Notes under the pieces: model-generated | What the model saw: only the letters and a program-made list of their open reading frames with translations | Told to the model about the DNA's origin: nothing | Databases searched by the model: none | From: Fulvivirga sp. M361 | GTDB lineage: Bacteria > Bacteroidota > Bacteroidia > Cytophagales > Cyclobacteriaceae | Direction: 5' to 3' | Assembly (NCBI RefSeq): GCF_007097395.1 | Contig: NZ_VKDC01000047.1 | Location: 1 to 64,000, forward strand | DNA length: 64,000 bases | Program-made: the position numbers and the translations under genes | In this document: positions 53,381 through 61,933 of the stretch, piece by piece | Layout: each line of letters opens with the position of its first letter | Position numbering within the stretch: the stretch's first letter is position 1

Positions 53381-54739
53381 ATGCTATTTCAAAGTATTAA
53401 CCCTAATGATCTTTCAGTAGTTGCCGAACATGAAACCATGACTGATCATCAGATACAGCAGGTACTGGAACTTTCTGAAAAAGCCTTTAAACACTGGCGT
53501 AGAACGAGGTTTACAGAGCGGGCTGTTTTAATGAATAAAGTAGCAGATCTGCTTCGTGAGCAAAAAGAAACACATGCCGGCCACATTACTACCGAAATGG
53601 GGAAAGTATGGCAGGAATCAATGGCTGAAGTGGAAAAATCTGCTCAACACTGCAATTACTATGCTCAAAATGCAGAGCAATTTCTCCGGGAAGAATTCAT
53701 TCAAAGTGAAATAAAAAGATCTTCTGTAGTTTTTGATCCTATAGGATGTGTGTTTGCCATCATGCCGTGGAATTTCCCCTATTGGCAGGTGTTCAGGTAT
53801 GCGGCAAAGGCACTTATGGCAGGGAATGTGACTATCTTAAAACATGCTCCTAATGTATGTGACTGTGCTAAGGCTATTGCAGGTCTTTTCAAAGAAGCAG
53901 GTTTTCCGGAAGGCGTTTTTCAAACAGTTATTATAGACATTCCAAAAGTGGAGGCGATTGTGGCGTCAGATGTAATACAAGGAGTAACCTTTACCGGAAG
54001 TGAAATGGCAGGAACCTCTGTAGGCGCCTTTGCCGGGAAATATATTAAAAAATCAGTACTTGAATTGGGAGGATCAGATGCTTTGCTGGTATTGGAAGAT
54101 GCAGACGTGTCTCGTGCAGCACAAGTGGCTGTCCAGTCCAGAATGTTGAATGCCGGGCAGGCCTGTAATATTGCCAAACGGTTCATTGTAGAAGAAAAAG
54201 TGGCGGATACCTTCTTGACTGAGATCATCCAAAACATCCGTCAACTCAAACAGGGTGATCCAATGAAGGAGGAGACGGATATAGGCCCTGTGGCGCGTAT
54301 TGACCTGGCCGAGAAATTAATGGGCCAGATAAGTGACTCCGTCGATCAGGGAGCCCGGTTGGTGGTAGGAGGTAATCAGGACCAGTGCCATATTCAACCA
54401 TCATTGTTGGTGAATGTTCAACCCGGAGTAACGGCGTTCGATGAAGAATTATTTGGCCCCGTTGCTGCCATGACCATCGTTAAGAGCGAGCAGGAAGCTA
54501 TTACCATGGCGAATCATCACAGGTACGGGCTGGATGCGTCTATCTGGACTAGAGACCTGGACAAAGCTGCTCATATAGCACGCCGACTTGATGTAGGAGG
54601 TGTATTCGTAAATACCCATTCCAGGTCGGACTCACGTTTCCCTTTCGGAGGGGTAAAGAAATCAGGTTATGGACGGGAGTTATCCGTTTACGGGCTGAAA
54701 GAGTTTGTGAATATTAAGACCTTGATCATAGAATCTTAG
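53381..54739 (+). CDS. NAD(P)-dependent succinate-semialdehyde dehydrogenase
   Basis: 452 residues, the short form of this aldehyde dehydrogenase family. Substrate/NAD residues are visible: FAIMPWNFPYWQ (about 125), VTFTGSEMAG, the general-base Glu in VLELGGSDAL (about 228) and catalytic Cys262 in NAGQACNI. The C-terminal HSRSDSRFPFGGVKKSGYGRE is typical of Sad/GabD-type enzymes. It oxidises succinate semialdehyde (or a similar aldehyde) to succinate. No aminotransferase neighbour is present. It converges with the metal-efflux adaptor gene. Confidence 0.92.
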   Translation: MLFQSINPNDLSVVAEHETMTDHQIQQVLELSEKAFKHWRRTRFTERAVLMNKVADLLREQKETHAGHITTEMGKVWQESMAEVEKSAQHCNYYAQNAEQFLREEFIQSEIKRSSVVFDPIGCVFAIMPWNFPYWQVFRYAAKALMAGNVTILKHAPNVCDCAKAIAGLFKEAGFPEGVFQTVIIDIPKVEAIVASDVIQGVTFTGSEMAGTSVGAFAGKYIKKSVLELGGSDALLVLEDADVSRAAQVAVQSRMLNAGQACNIAKRFIVEEKVADTFLTEIIQNIRQLKQGDPMKEETDIGPVARIDLAEKLMGQISDSVDQGARLVVGGNQDQCHIQPSLLVNVQPGVTAFDEELFGPVAAMTIVKSEQEAITMANHHRYGLDASIWTRDLDKAAHIARRLDVGGVFVNTHSRSDSRFPFGGVKKSGYGRELSVYGLKEFVNIKTLIIES

Positions 54740-54810
54740 TCCGGATTGGGTACTTCTCCGGATGGGTAAAATGATGGCAGCTTGAGGCATCGTCAGGGAT
54801 AAGATAATTG

Positions 54811-55929
54811 CTAAAGGGTGGACAAGTAATAAGCACCTTTAGAAACATATTCAGTATCCGGATCAAGGTCAGTGACTTCGACCCATCCTTTACTTTTTGA
54901 ACCGGTTTTTATCTCAACAGGTTTAAGCTGATATCCTTCTGTATCTTTTGACATCACAGCATAAATAAACACCTTATCGTCGATGGATATAAGGGACTGC
55001 TCCTCTACCGCGGCCACTTCCTTCCGTTCCGTAGTGATTTCAGCTTCTATATAAGCACCAATTTTGAATGACTCATTGTCACCATTGACATGTGCGTGTA
55101 CTCTTACGTAACGTTCGGCATCATCAATGATAGTACTTACGAGGTAAACGGCCCCCAGGTAGGTTTGCTCACTTAGCTGAGGAATGGCAAATTGAACTTG
55201 CTGATCAATAGAAACTTTATTCATATCACTTTCAAATATCTTGAGCTCCGCATGTAAATGATCGCTGCTGATGATTTGGAATAAAGGTTTCGAAGGTTCC
55301 ACCTGTTTACCGATGACCGTATGTATTTCAGAAACCTCACCCTCTATTGGGGCTGTGATGTATAAGTGGCCCGATATCTTTCCGTTATTCAGGTCATCTA
55401 AATTGACTCCCAGAAGATTCAGTGTTTTGCCGGTGGCGTCTAATTTAGTCTTAGAGGAAAGATATTCAGCCTCGGACTTCAGTAGATCTTTCTTCGCGTT
55501 GATCTTTTCCTCTGACAGCATTTTGTTACGTTCATAAGTAGCTTGAATGTAGCTGAATTGGCTCTTGAGTTCCGTATACTCTTGTTGAAGCCTTAAAAAC
55601 TCCGGTGAGCTTATCACCGCAAGTACTTGTCCTTTCGTCACCTTTTCACCTACCAGTACCTTGATGCTACTCACATACCCGGTTACAAATGTGCTGACTT
55701 CAGCTTTTTGGTTCGGAGGTGCTTCCAGGTATCCGTTTGCATGGACCGTTTGGGTCAGTACCTGTTGTTTTACCACACTGGTCTCAAGTTCTGTTATTTT
55801 TACCTGTTCCATACTTAAAGTGATCATATCATTATCATCGTTTTTCACTTCGTTTTTGGCCGGTTGTTCCTGGGTGCAGGATATCAGGGCGGTGAAAATA
55901 AGTAAGATTATTGTTCTCAATAGTTTCAT
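54811..55929 (-). CDS. czcB: Efflux RND periplasmic adaptor subunit (CzcB/CusB-like)
   Basis: 372 residues. The lipoprotein signal ends FTALISCTQEQ (Cys about 18). Order: beta-barrel/lipoyl half-motifs (VSTFVTGYVSSIKVLVGEKVTKGQVLAVI), a coiled-coil hairpin (about 115-175; LQQEYTELKSQFSYIQATYERNKML), second lipoyl half (ITAPIEGEVSEIHTVIGKQV) and a membrane-proximal domain. It links the RND pump in the inner membrane to the outer-membrane factor. It is 11 bp downstream of the fused pump gene, so the two are co-transcribed. Confidence 0.93.
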   Translation of the reverse strand: MKLLRTIILLIFTALISCTQEQPAKNEVKNDDNDMITLSMEQVKITELETSVVKQQVLTQTVHANGYLEAPPNQKAEVSTFVTGYVSSIKVLVGEKVTKGQVLAVISSPEFLRLQQEYTELKSQFSYIQATYERNKMLSEEKINAKKDLLKSEAEYLSSKTKLDATGKTLNLLGVNLDDLNNGKISGHLYITAPIEGEVSEIHTVIGKQVEPSKPLFQIISSDHLHAELKIFESDMNKVSIDQQVQFAIPQLSEQTYLGAVYLVSTIIDDAERYVRVHAHVNGDNESFKIGAYIEAEITTERKEVAAVEEQSLISIDDKVFIYAVMSKDTEGYQLKPVEIKTGSKSKGWVEVTDLDPDTEYVSKGAYYLSTL

Positions 55930-55940
55930 GGTCTGGGGTT

Positions 55941-58900
55941 TTATTCTATGGTCAAATAGTTGAGGTCAAGGACCAGCTGATTGTATGTATTCAGTTGATC
56001 CAGGTAGGATAGCTTTATTCGTTGTACGTTTTCCATACTTTGTATGAATGTGATAAAGCCCGTTTCTCCCAATGTATATTTTTTACGGGCCATTTCAGCG
56101 ATTTCTTCTGCCATTGACAGTCCTTCATCTTCGTAGAATTTTAGTTTTGTGAGACTGTTTTGAATTTCATTCGCTCCTCTTTTGTACTCGGATGACAGCC
56201 GTAGCTGATAGAGGTCAGACAGGTTTTGATACATAGCGTATTCAACATTTTTAGCCTTGATCCTGGCTTTCTGTGTATGGTAGAATAAAGGGAAACTAAC
56301 CCCTAGCTGGTAGCCGAAAAGATTTTGTGCATTTTCGTTAATACCTCTGCCCATAAAGTACTCCAGGTTAATGTCAGGCAGTAGCTTATTTCGTTCCAGC
56401 TTTACTTCCGACTTTCTGGCCACTAAAATGGCTTGCTGTAACCTGAGACCTGCATGGTTGATCAAAGCGCTGCTCACGTTCTGGCGTGTAAAAGGAAGTT
56501 TTTTTACAAATGCGAAAGGAAGGTCCGGTGGTTTATCTAATCGTAGCAGTTGCGTAAATTCTAACTCGGCCGAAGTATACTGTGTGGTGACATCATTTTT
56601 TTGCTGGAGGAGACTTACACGATGTGCTTTGGCGTTCAGTACTTCAAGGTAATCGGATTCTCCCAACTCAAACTTTCGATTAACCGCTTGAAGTGAGACC
56701 TTAAATAAGCTGTCAAGCTGCTTCAAAACGGTTATTTTCTGTTGGAGAAACTGAAGGCGGTAAAAAAGTTTTGAAACTTGCCGTGTGATCCTGACCTTTT
56801 CCAGTTCATAAGATTCTTCACTCACGGATATTCTTTGTGAGGCTAGCTGTCGCTGTGTACTCATTACGGAAGGGAAAGGTATGGACTGTGATATCCCATA
56901 CACGTTAAGAGGAAACCCGTTTTCAGCAATGTTGTTTTCGTCGTAAGCATGGTAAAAAGATGTTTTTCCCAGGTCAAATGCTGTGCGCTTTAAGAGTTGA
57001 TTTCGGTCGATATCCAGCTCCAGGGCTTTCAATTTCAGGTTGTTTTCCAGGGCTACAGTAATGGACTCTGTCAAACTCAGCTCAATTTTGGTTTGAGCAC
57101 TACTAACGGAGGGGATCAAAAAAGCAGCTATCAACAAGAGGAGTGCTATTGACTTTGGTGAAATATTGGAGGGGACTTTTTTAGTTTTGCTCACCCCGAA
57201 TAACATGTATAGAACGGGAAGTATTACCAGTGTGAGAATCGTGGAAGTAAATAATCCGCCAATAACTACTGTGGCCAAAGGTCTTTGAACTTCAGCTCCG
57301 GCAGAGGTAGACACGGCCATGGGAAGAAAACCCAGTGCAGCAGCCGAAGCTGTTAATAATACAGGTCTCAAACGTTGTTTCGCGCCCATCAATATCCTTT
57401 CTCTGATATTTGTGATGCCTTCGCCTTCTAATTGAGTGAAAAACTCTATCAATACAATTCCATTGAGTACGGCAATGCCAAACAGCGCTATGAAGCCTAC
57501 ACCGGCAGATATGCTGAAAGGTAGCCCACGTACCCATAACGCCAGGATACCCCCGATGGCCGCCAGTGGAATGGCGGAATACACCAACAAAGCCCGTCGG
57601 AACGACCTTAAGGCGAAACGCAGCATAATAAAAATCATAGCCAAAGCTGCAGGAACAGCCAATTGTAATCTTTTTATAGCATTTTGAAGGTTTTCGAATT
57701 GCCCGCCATATGTAAGAGAATATCCATAAGGTAGTTTAAATTTATCTTTGACAATTTCCTGAATCTCTTCCACAAGAGAGCTAACATCTCGATTTCTTAC
57801 ATTGATGCCTATTACTATTCGTCGTTTGGTATTGTCACGAGATATTTTGGCGGGCCCTTTTTTATAGTCGATAGTGGCAACTTCCCGCAAAGGGATCTGG
57901 CTACCGTTGGGAAGGTCCACATACAGGTCTTTCATATTTTCGATGTCTGTCCGAAAGCGCTCCTGGAATCTGACTACCAGGTCAAAACGTTTTTCGCCCT
58001 CATAAATGGCTCCGGCTGTTTCACCCCCAAATGCTAACCGTACCATTCGGTTGAGGTCTGAGGTATTGAGTCCCAGCTGGGCCAGCCGTTTCCGGTCGTA
58101 TTCTACCGAGATCTGTGGCAGGTCATCCGTCTTTTCTACTATGATATCTGCGGCGCCCTCTACATTATGGATGAGTTGCTTAAGGGTATTGGCATACCTG
58201 AAAAGCGTGTCAAGGTCTTCGCCATAAATTTTGATGGCCAGATCAGAGCGTACTCCTGTGATCAACTCGTTAAAACGCATTTCAATAGGCTGTGTAAACT
58301 CAAAATCCATACCTGGGATAACAGACATAGCAGATTTCATTTTTCCCGCCAATTCGGCTTTGGAAGAAGCGCTCCTCCATTCACCTTTTGGTTTTAGTTT
58401 AATGATCACATCAGTTTCTTCCATTGACATGGGGTCTGTAGGTACCTCAGCGGCGCCTATGCGGGACACGACCTGGTCTACTTCGGGGAAACTGTCCATC
58501 AGAATGTTTTCTAATTGGGTCATTAAGTCAATGGTTTTGGAGAGGGAGGTGCCTGTTTTTAATACAGGTTGTACTACATAATCCCCTTCATCCAAAGTGG
58601 GGATAAACTCTCCTCCCATGCGTGAAAATATGAACAGGCTTACGGTAAGAAAGATGACTGCCGAACCTAATACGAGCTTATGACGCTTTAAAGCCCATTG
58701 GATAACGGGTTTATATATTTTGTATAAAAACGCCATGATCCGGTCTGACACCTTGTCCAATATGCCTTTCTTTCGATGGTCCGATCTGCCACCGATCAAT
58801 GAACTTACCATCGGCACATAGGTCAGGCAAAGTAACATGGCGCCCAGGAGTGTAAAACCAAAGGAGAGCGCCATAGGGCCAAACATTTTTCCTTCTATTC

Positions 58901-60311
58901 CTGATAAGGCAAGAATGGGTATGAATACAATAAGAATAATGATCTGACCGAAGATGGCCGGCTCCATTACCTTACTGGCGCTTTCAATGGTGATATTATC
59001 TCGGATGGACTGGGTGATTTTTGTCTCATGGATCAATTGACCCTGATTTTTTGAGAACTGGAAGAGGATAAACTCAATAATGATCACGGCGCCATCAATA
59101 ATAATGCCGAAATCAATGGCACCCAGACTCATTAGGTTAGCGGATATGCCGAATAAATTCATCAAAGAGATCCCGAATAGCAGAGAAAGCGGAATAACAG
59201 AGGCAACGATCAATCCCGATCTGAAATTCCCCAGCAGTAACACCAACACGAAGATGACGATGAGAGCGCCTAAGAGCAGGTTTTCAGCTACCGTGTGAGT
59301 GGTTTTGTCAATTAATTCAGTACGTTCGAGAAACGGATTGATCGTGATCCCTTCAGGAAGCACCTTTTGAATTTCGTCTACCCGGGCTTTGACATTTTCA
59401 ATGACCTGTTTGGAATTCGCATTTTTTAGCATCATGATTTGTCCCATTACCTTTTCTCCCTGCCCGTTCCCGGTAATAGCTCCAAATCGTGTGGCATGGC
59501 CATACGTTACTTTGGCAACGTCCCTGATCAGTAGCGGTACGTTTCCTGTTGTTTTAACTACGATTTGCTCTATTTCTTCCAGTGATTTTATCAGACCCTC
59601 ACCACGTACAAAATAAGTTTGCTCGTATTTTTCAATGTATCCACCTCCGGTAACGTCATTATTTTTTTCCAGGGCATTGAAGATTTCGGCTATGGAGATG
59701 TTCAATGCTTTAAGTTTTTGCGGGTTAAGCGATACCTCATATTGTTTTAAATATCCTCCCCAGGTATTGACTTCCACTACCCCGGGTATTCCTGAAAGCT
59801 GACGTTTTACGACCCAGTCCTGGATGGTCCGAAGATCCATAACGGAGTATTGGGATTGATAAGCGGGTTCTACCTCCAGCACATACTGATAGATTTCGCC
59901 TAGTCCCGTGGATATCGGCCCCATTTCAGGGCTGCCGAAGTGAGGGGGGATTTTTTCCCGGGCGGATTTTAGTTTTTCAGCAATGAGTTGACGAGGCAGG
60001 TAAGTGCCCATATCATCTTCAAATACAACAGTTACTACGGATAAGCCGAACTTCGAAATGGACCTGATCTCCAACACCCCCGGCAAATTGGCCATTTCCA
60101 GTTCTACAGGGTAACTAATGAACTTTTCAACTTCTTCCGTAGCCAGATTCCGTGATGTGGTGATGATCTGTACCTGGTTATTTGTGATATCAGGAACGGC
60201 GCCAATGGGGATCTGGAAAATGGAATAGCCCCCCCAGGTTACCAGGCCAATGATCATCAGGGTCACTAATAATTTATTTTTGACACTAAAGGCAATAATT
60301 GAGTGAATCAT
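55941..60311 (-). CDS. czcA: Heavy-metal efflux RND pump (CzcA/CusA type) fused to a TolC-like outer-membrane factor
   Basis: 1456 residues. The first ~1035 are an HME-RND pump: 12 transmembrane helices, pore-domain motif GGEFIPTLDEGDYV near 570 and TM4 proton/metal residues in DFGIIIDGAVIIIE near 402. The two Asp and the Glu match CzcA-type (divalent) pumps rather than monovalent-type ones. From about 1050 a new hydrophobic segment (IALLLLIAAFLIPSVSSAQ) looks like an internal signal peptide and begins a CusC/TolC-like domain (LSLTESITVALENNLKLKALE) with long helices. So pump and outer-membrane factor are one reading frame, as known for some Bacteroidota. Signal-peptidase cleavage may separate them (inference). 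Confidence 0.95.
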   Translation of the reverse strand: MIHSIIAFSVKNKLLVTLMIIGLVTWGGYSIFQIPIGAVPDITNNQVQIITTSRNLATEEVEKFISYPVELEMANLPGVLEIRSISKFGLSVVTVVFEDDMGTYLPRQLIAEKLKSAREKIPPHFGSPEMGPISTGLGEIYQYVLEVEPAYQSQYSVMDLRTIQDWVVKRQLSGIPGVVEVNTWGGYLKQYEVSLNPQKLKALNISIAEIFNALEKNNDVTGGGYIEKYEQTYFVRGEGLIKSLEEIEQIVVKTTGNVPLLIRDVAKVTYGHATRFGAITGNGQGEKVMGQIMMLKNANSKQVIENVKARVDEIQKVLPEGITINPFLERTELIDKTTHTVAENLLLGALIVIFVLVLLLGNFRSGLIVASVIPLSLLFGISLMNLFGISANLMSLGAIDFGIIIDGAVIIIEFILFQFSKNQGQLIHETKITQSIRDNITIESASKVMEPAIFGQIIILIVFIPILALSGIEGKMFGPMALSFGFTLLGAMLLCLTYVPMVSSLIGGRSDHRKKGILDKVSDRIMAFLYKIYKPVIQWALKRHKLVLGSAVIFLTVSLFIFSRMGGEFIPTLDEGDYVVQPVLKTGTSLSKTIDLMTQLENILMDSFPEVDQVVSRIGAAEVPTDPMSMEETDVIIKLKPKGEWRSASSKAELAGKMKSAMSVIPGMDFEFTQPIEMRFNELITGVRSDLAIKIYGEDLDTLFRYANTLKQLIHNVEGAADIIVEKTDDLPQISVEYDRKRLAQLGLNTSDLNRMVRLAFGGETAGAIYEGEKRFDLVVRFQERFRTDIENMKDLYVDLPNGSQIPLREVATIDYKKGPAKISRDNTKRRIVIGINVRNRDVSSLVEEIQEIVKDKFKLPYGYSLTYGGQFENLQNAIKRLQLAVPAALAMIFIMLRFALRSFRRALLVYSAIPLAAIGGILALWVRGLPFSISAGVGFIALFGIAVLNGIVLIEFFTQLEGEGITNIRERILMGAKQRLRPVLLTASAAALGFLPMAVSTSAGAEVQRPLATVVIGGLFTSTILTLVILPVLYMLFGVSKTKKVPSNISPKSIALLLLIAAFLIPSVSSAQTKIELSLTESITVALENNLKLKALELDIDRNQLLKRTAFDLGKTSFYHAYDENNIAENGFPLNVYGISQSIPFPSVMSTQRQLASQRISVSEESYELEKVRITRQVSKLFYRLQFLQQKITVLKQLDSLFKVSLQAVNRKFELGESDYLEVLNAKAHRVSLLQQKNDVTTQYTSAELEFTQLLRLDKPPDLPFAFVKKLPFTRQNVSSALINHAGLRLQQAILVARKSEVKLERNKLLPDINLEYFMGRGINENAQNLFGYQLGVSFPLFYHTQKARIKAKNVEYAMYQNLSDLYQLRLSSEYKRGANEIQNSLTKLKFYEDEGLSMAEEIAEMARKKYTLGETGFITFIQSMENVQRIKLSYLDQLNTYNQLVLDLNYLTIE

Positions 60312-60400
60312 TTTTAACTCGTTAAAAAGTGGGATAATGAGTACGGGTATAGGTACCCGGTAATGGTCAGGCCAATGAAGGCCCTGACATATTCAGAAGA

Positions 60401-60781
60401 TTAACTCAAAGACGGTGGGCCCCTTAACGGAAAGCATTTGTTCGTCCACTTGTCTGTTATGGGGAAATCACAAACGAAATAGGAAGGAGTAGCATCATGT
60501 GTTGATAACGTGATGATAGACAGTTGCCCCAGGGCAGGGGGAAATAAATAAATAGTACTGAAGGAGGACGGTTTGAAACTTTCTTTTGCGATTTGAAAAT
60601 CCTCCAGGTGCCCGTCTCCTAAGTCATTATTTACAATGTCAGAAAGGAACCCTATCCAATCAGGAAGTGGAGATTCATGATCAGGTAAGACACAATCATG
60701 ATGATGCGGTACAAACTGGTGTACCTGGATCAGAAAAAGCGAAAAGGTAAAAAAAGTAATATGTAGTGCCTTTTTTATCAT
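60401..60781 (-). CDS. Small His-rich exported protein of metal-efflux operon
   Basis: 126 residues. Hydrophobic N-terminus (ALHITFFTFSLFLIQVHQF), then HHHDCVLPDHE, a His/Cys-rich potential metal-binding stretch, and the C-terminal CFPLRGPPSLS. The position directly upstream of the czcA fusion (89 bp, same strand) and the His cluster suggest a periplasmic metal-sensing or buffering role (inference). No recognised domain. It probably heads the operon, with a -7-like TATTTTTG on the minus strand near 60861-60868. Confidence 0.7.
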   Translation of the reverse strand: MIKKALHITFFTFSLFLIQVHQFVPHHHDCVLPDHESPLPDWIGFLSDIVNNDLGDGHLEDFQIAKESFKPSSFSTIYLFPPALGQLSIITLSTHDATPSYFVCDFPITDKWTNKCFPLRGPPSLS

Positions 60782-60988
60782 TTCAAAAATTATCTTTCAG
60801 ATCTTATCGTCTGAATAAAAATACGGTTTTGACCCGGAAGCTTTAGTGACTTTTGTGCCTCAAAAATATGATTTAAATCGTTTAGACTGTTTCTAAAAAA
60901 CAGAGCATTCACAGAGTGTTAAAGTACAAAACAGACTGAGTATTTTGTTAGGAGCACTCTGTTTTAATCCAACTATGGATGCTTTTGA
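60782..60988. other. Gap between metal-efflux and oxidase operons
   Basis: 207 bp. Repeats of AAACAGAG (near 60897) and its inverse CTCTGTTTT (near 60956) form a weak inverted pair that may help end the oxidase transcript. The exact -7 match TATTTTTG (minus strand, 60861-60868) could start the metal-efflux operon. Confidence 0.35.
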
Positions 60989-61537
60989 TTAATGTATGAA
61001 CAATAAGAAAACCACCCAAACGATCCCCAAAAAATGCCAGAACCTGAAAACGTTGGAAGCAAACCCCAGTGCTTTTGAGTGTATTTGAAAGCGTTTTATA
61101 CGTGTAAGAACTATTGTGATCAAAATTAGCCCGGCAACAACGTGCACAAAATGGAGAATTGAAAATGGGAACAGAATGTTTCTGAAGGCATCGTTAACGG
61201 TCAGTAGTTTTTCCAGCCCTAATAGTTGAATGAGTCCAAACACAATACCCACCCAAAGGCCGAAACCCGTCAACAGAAAAGCTTTTCTGATTTCATTTTT
61301 TTTGATGGCCGCCTGTCCAAGAAAGATCGACATGCTGCTACCTGTTACTACTAAAATGTTCCAATAGTATAATTTGGGAATGTTCAATTTCGGCGTTTTT
61401 TGAACGAGCCAGATAAACGCCAGCGTTCCAAAAATTAAGATACTTGACAGGATAAAAAGCTCTACGATTTGTCGATGAGCGTTCTGTCTTTTAGACTTCT
61501 CCTCTAACCTTGCCGCTATAATTTGACGTTCTCTCAT
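60989..61537 (-). CDS. ctaE: Cytochrome c oxidase subunit III-like protein
   Basis: 182 residues with five predicted transmembrane helices and the conserved C-terminal FRFWHFLGIVWVVFLLF and HFVHVVAGLI motifs of the heme-copper oxidase subunit III family. This short form lacks the first two helices of the seven-helix type. Its start overlaps the end of the DUF983 gene by 47 bp; no later Met would keep the first helix, so the overlap is likely real. It acts in the inner membrane, stabilising subunit I. It is the last gene of the oxidase cluster in this window. Confidence 0.88.
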   Translation of the reverse strand: MRERQIIAARLEEKSKRQNAHRQIVELFILSSILIFGTLAFIWLVQKTPKLNIPKLYYWNILVVTGSSMSIFLGQAAIKKNEIRKAFLLTGFGLWVGIVFGLIQLLGLEKLLTVNDAFRNILFPFSILHFVHVVAGLILITIVLTRIKRFQIHSKALGFASNVFRFWHFLGIVWVVFLLFIH

Positions 61538-61925
61538 TGCTATACTTCACATTTGCGTTGCGCTGGTCATAGGAAACAAAAAAATGGATCCATAATGACC
61601 TGCTAAGTCGAAAGATCATTGGACTAAGTAAAATAGCCAATGTAATAACCCCACCTATGTACCACGCTGTCCCGGCGTTGGGGTGCAATACGTTCAGGGC
61701 CACAGATACGGTTGCGAATAAAGCCACTTGCATGGCATAACTTACATACATCGCTCCATCATAGAAACCCGGTTCCATCTGAAATGTTTGACCACAGCAA
61801 TTGCATGTGTTATTCATTTTAGAGAATTTCTTTAAATTATACGGTCTGGAAGAAAATAATCTTCCCTTTCTGCATTTTGGACAACACTGCGCTAAAACAC
61901 TTTGAAGATAATTTTTATTGCTCAT
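61491..61925 (-). CDS. DUF983 zinc-ribbon membrane protein
   Basis: 144 residues. Two CxxC pairs form a zinc ribbon (CCPKCRKGRLF near 14 and NTCNCCGQTF near 39), then a two-helix membrane region (VSYAMQVALFATVSVAL, YIGGVITLAILLSPMIF). DUF983 proteins often accompany cytochrome oxidase genes and may help assembly. It starts 8 bp after ctaD and overlaps ctaE by 47 bp, so translation of ctaE is probably coupled. The role is unproven. Confidence 0.88.
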   Translation of the reverse strand: MSNKNYLQSVLAQCCPKCRKGRLFSSRPYNLKKFSKMNNTCNCCGQTFQMEPGFYDGAMYVSYAMQVALFATVSVALNVLHPNAGTAWYIGGVITLAILLSPMIFRLSRSLWIHFFVSYDQRNANVKYSNERTSNYSGKVRGEV

Positions 61926-61933
61926 TCCCGGCT

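Noticed and set aside
54740-54810. Terminator between the SSADH and adaptor genes
   Set aside because: Two TCCGGA copies can pair only as 6 bp with an 11-nt loop and no T-run; too weak to call.
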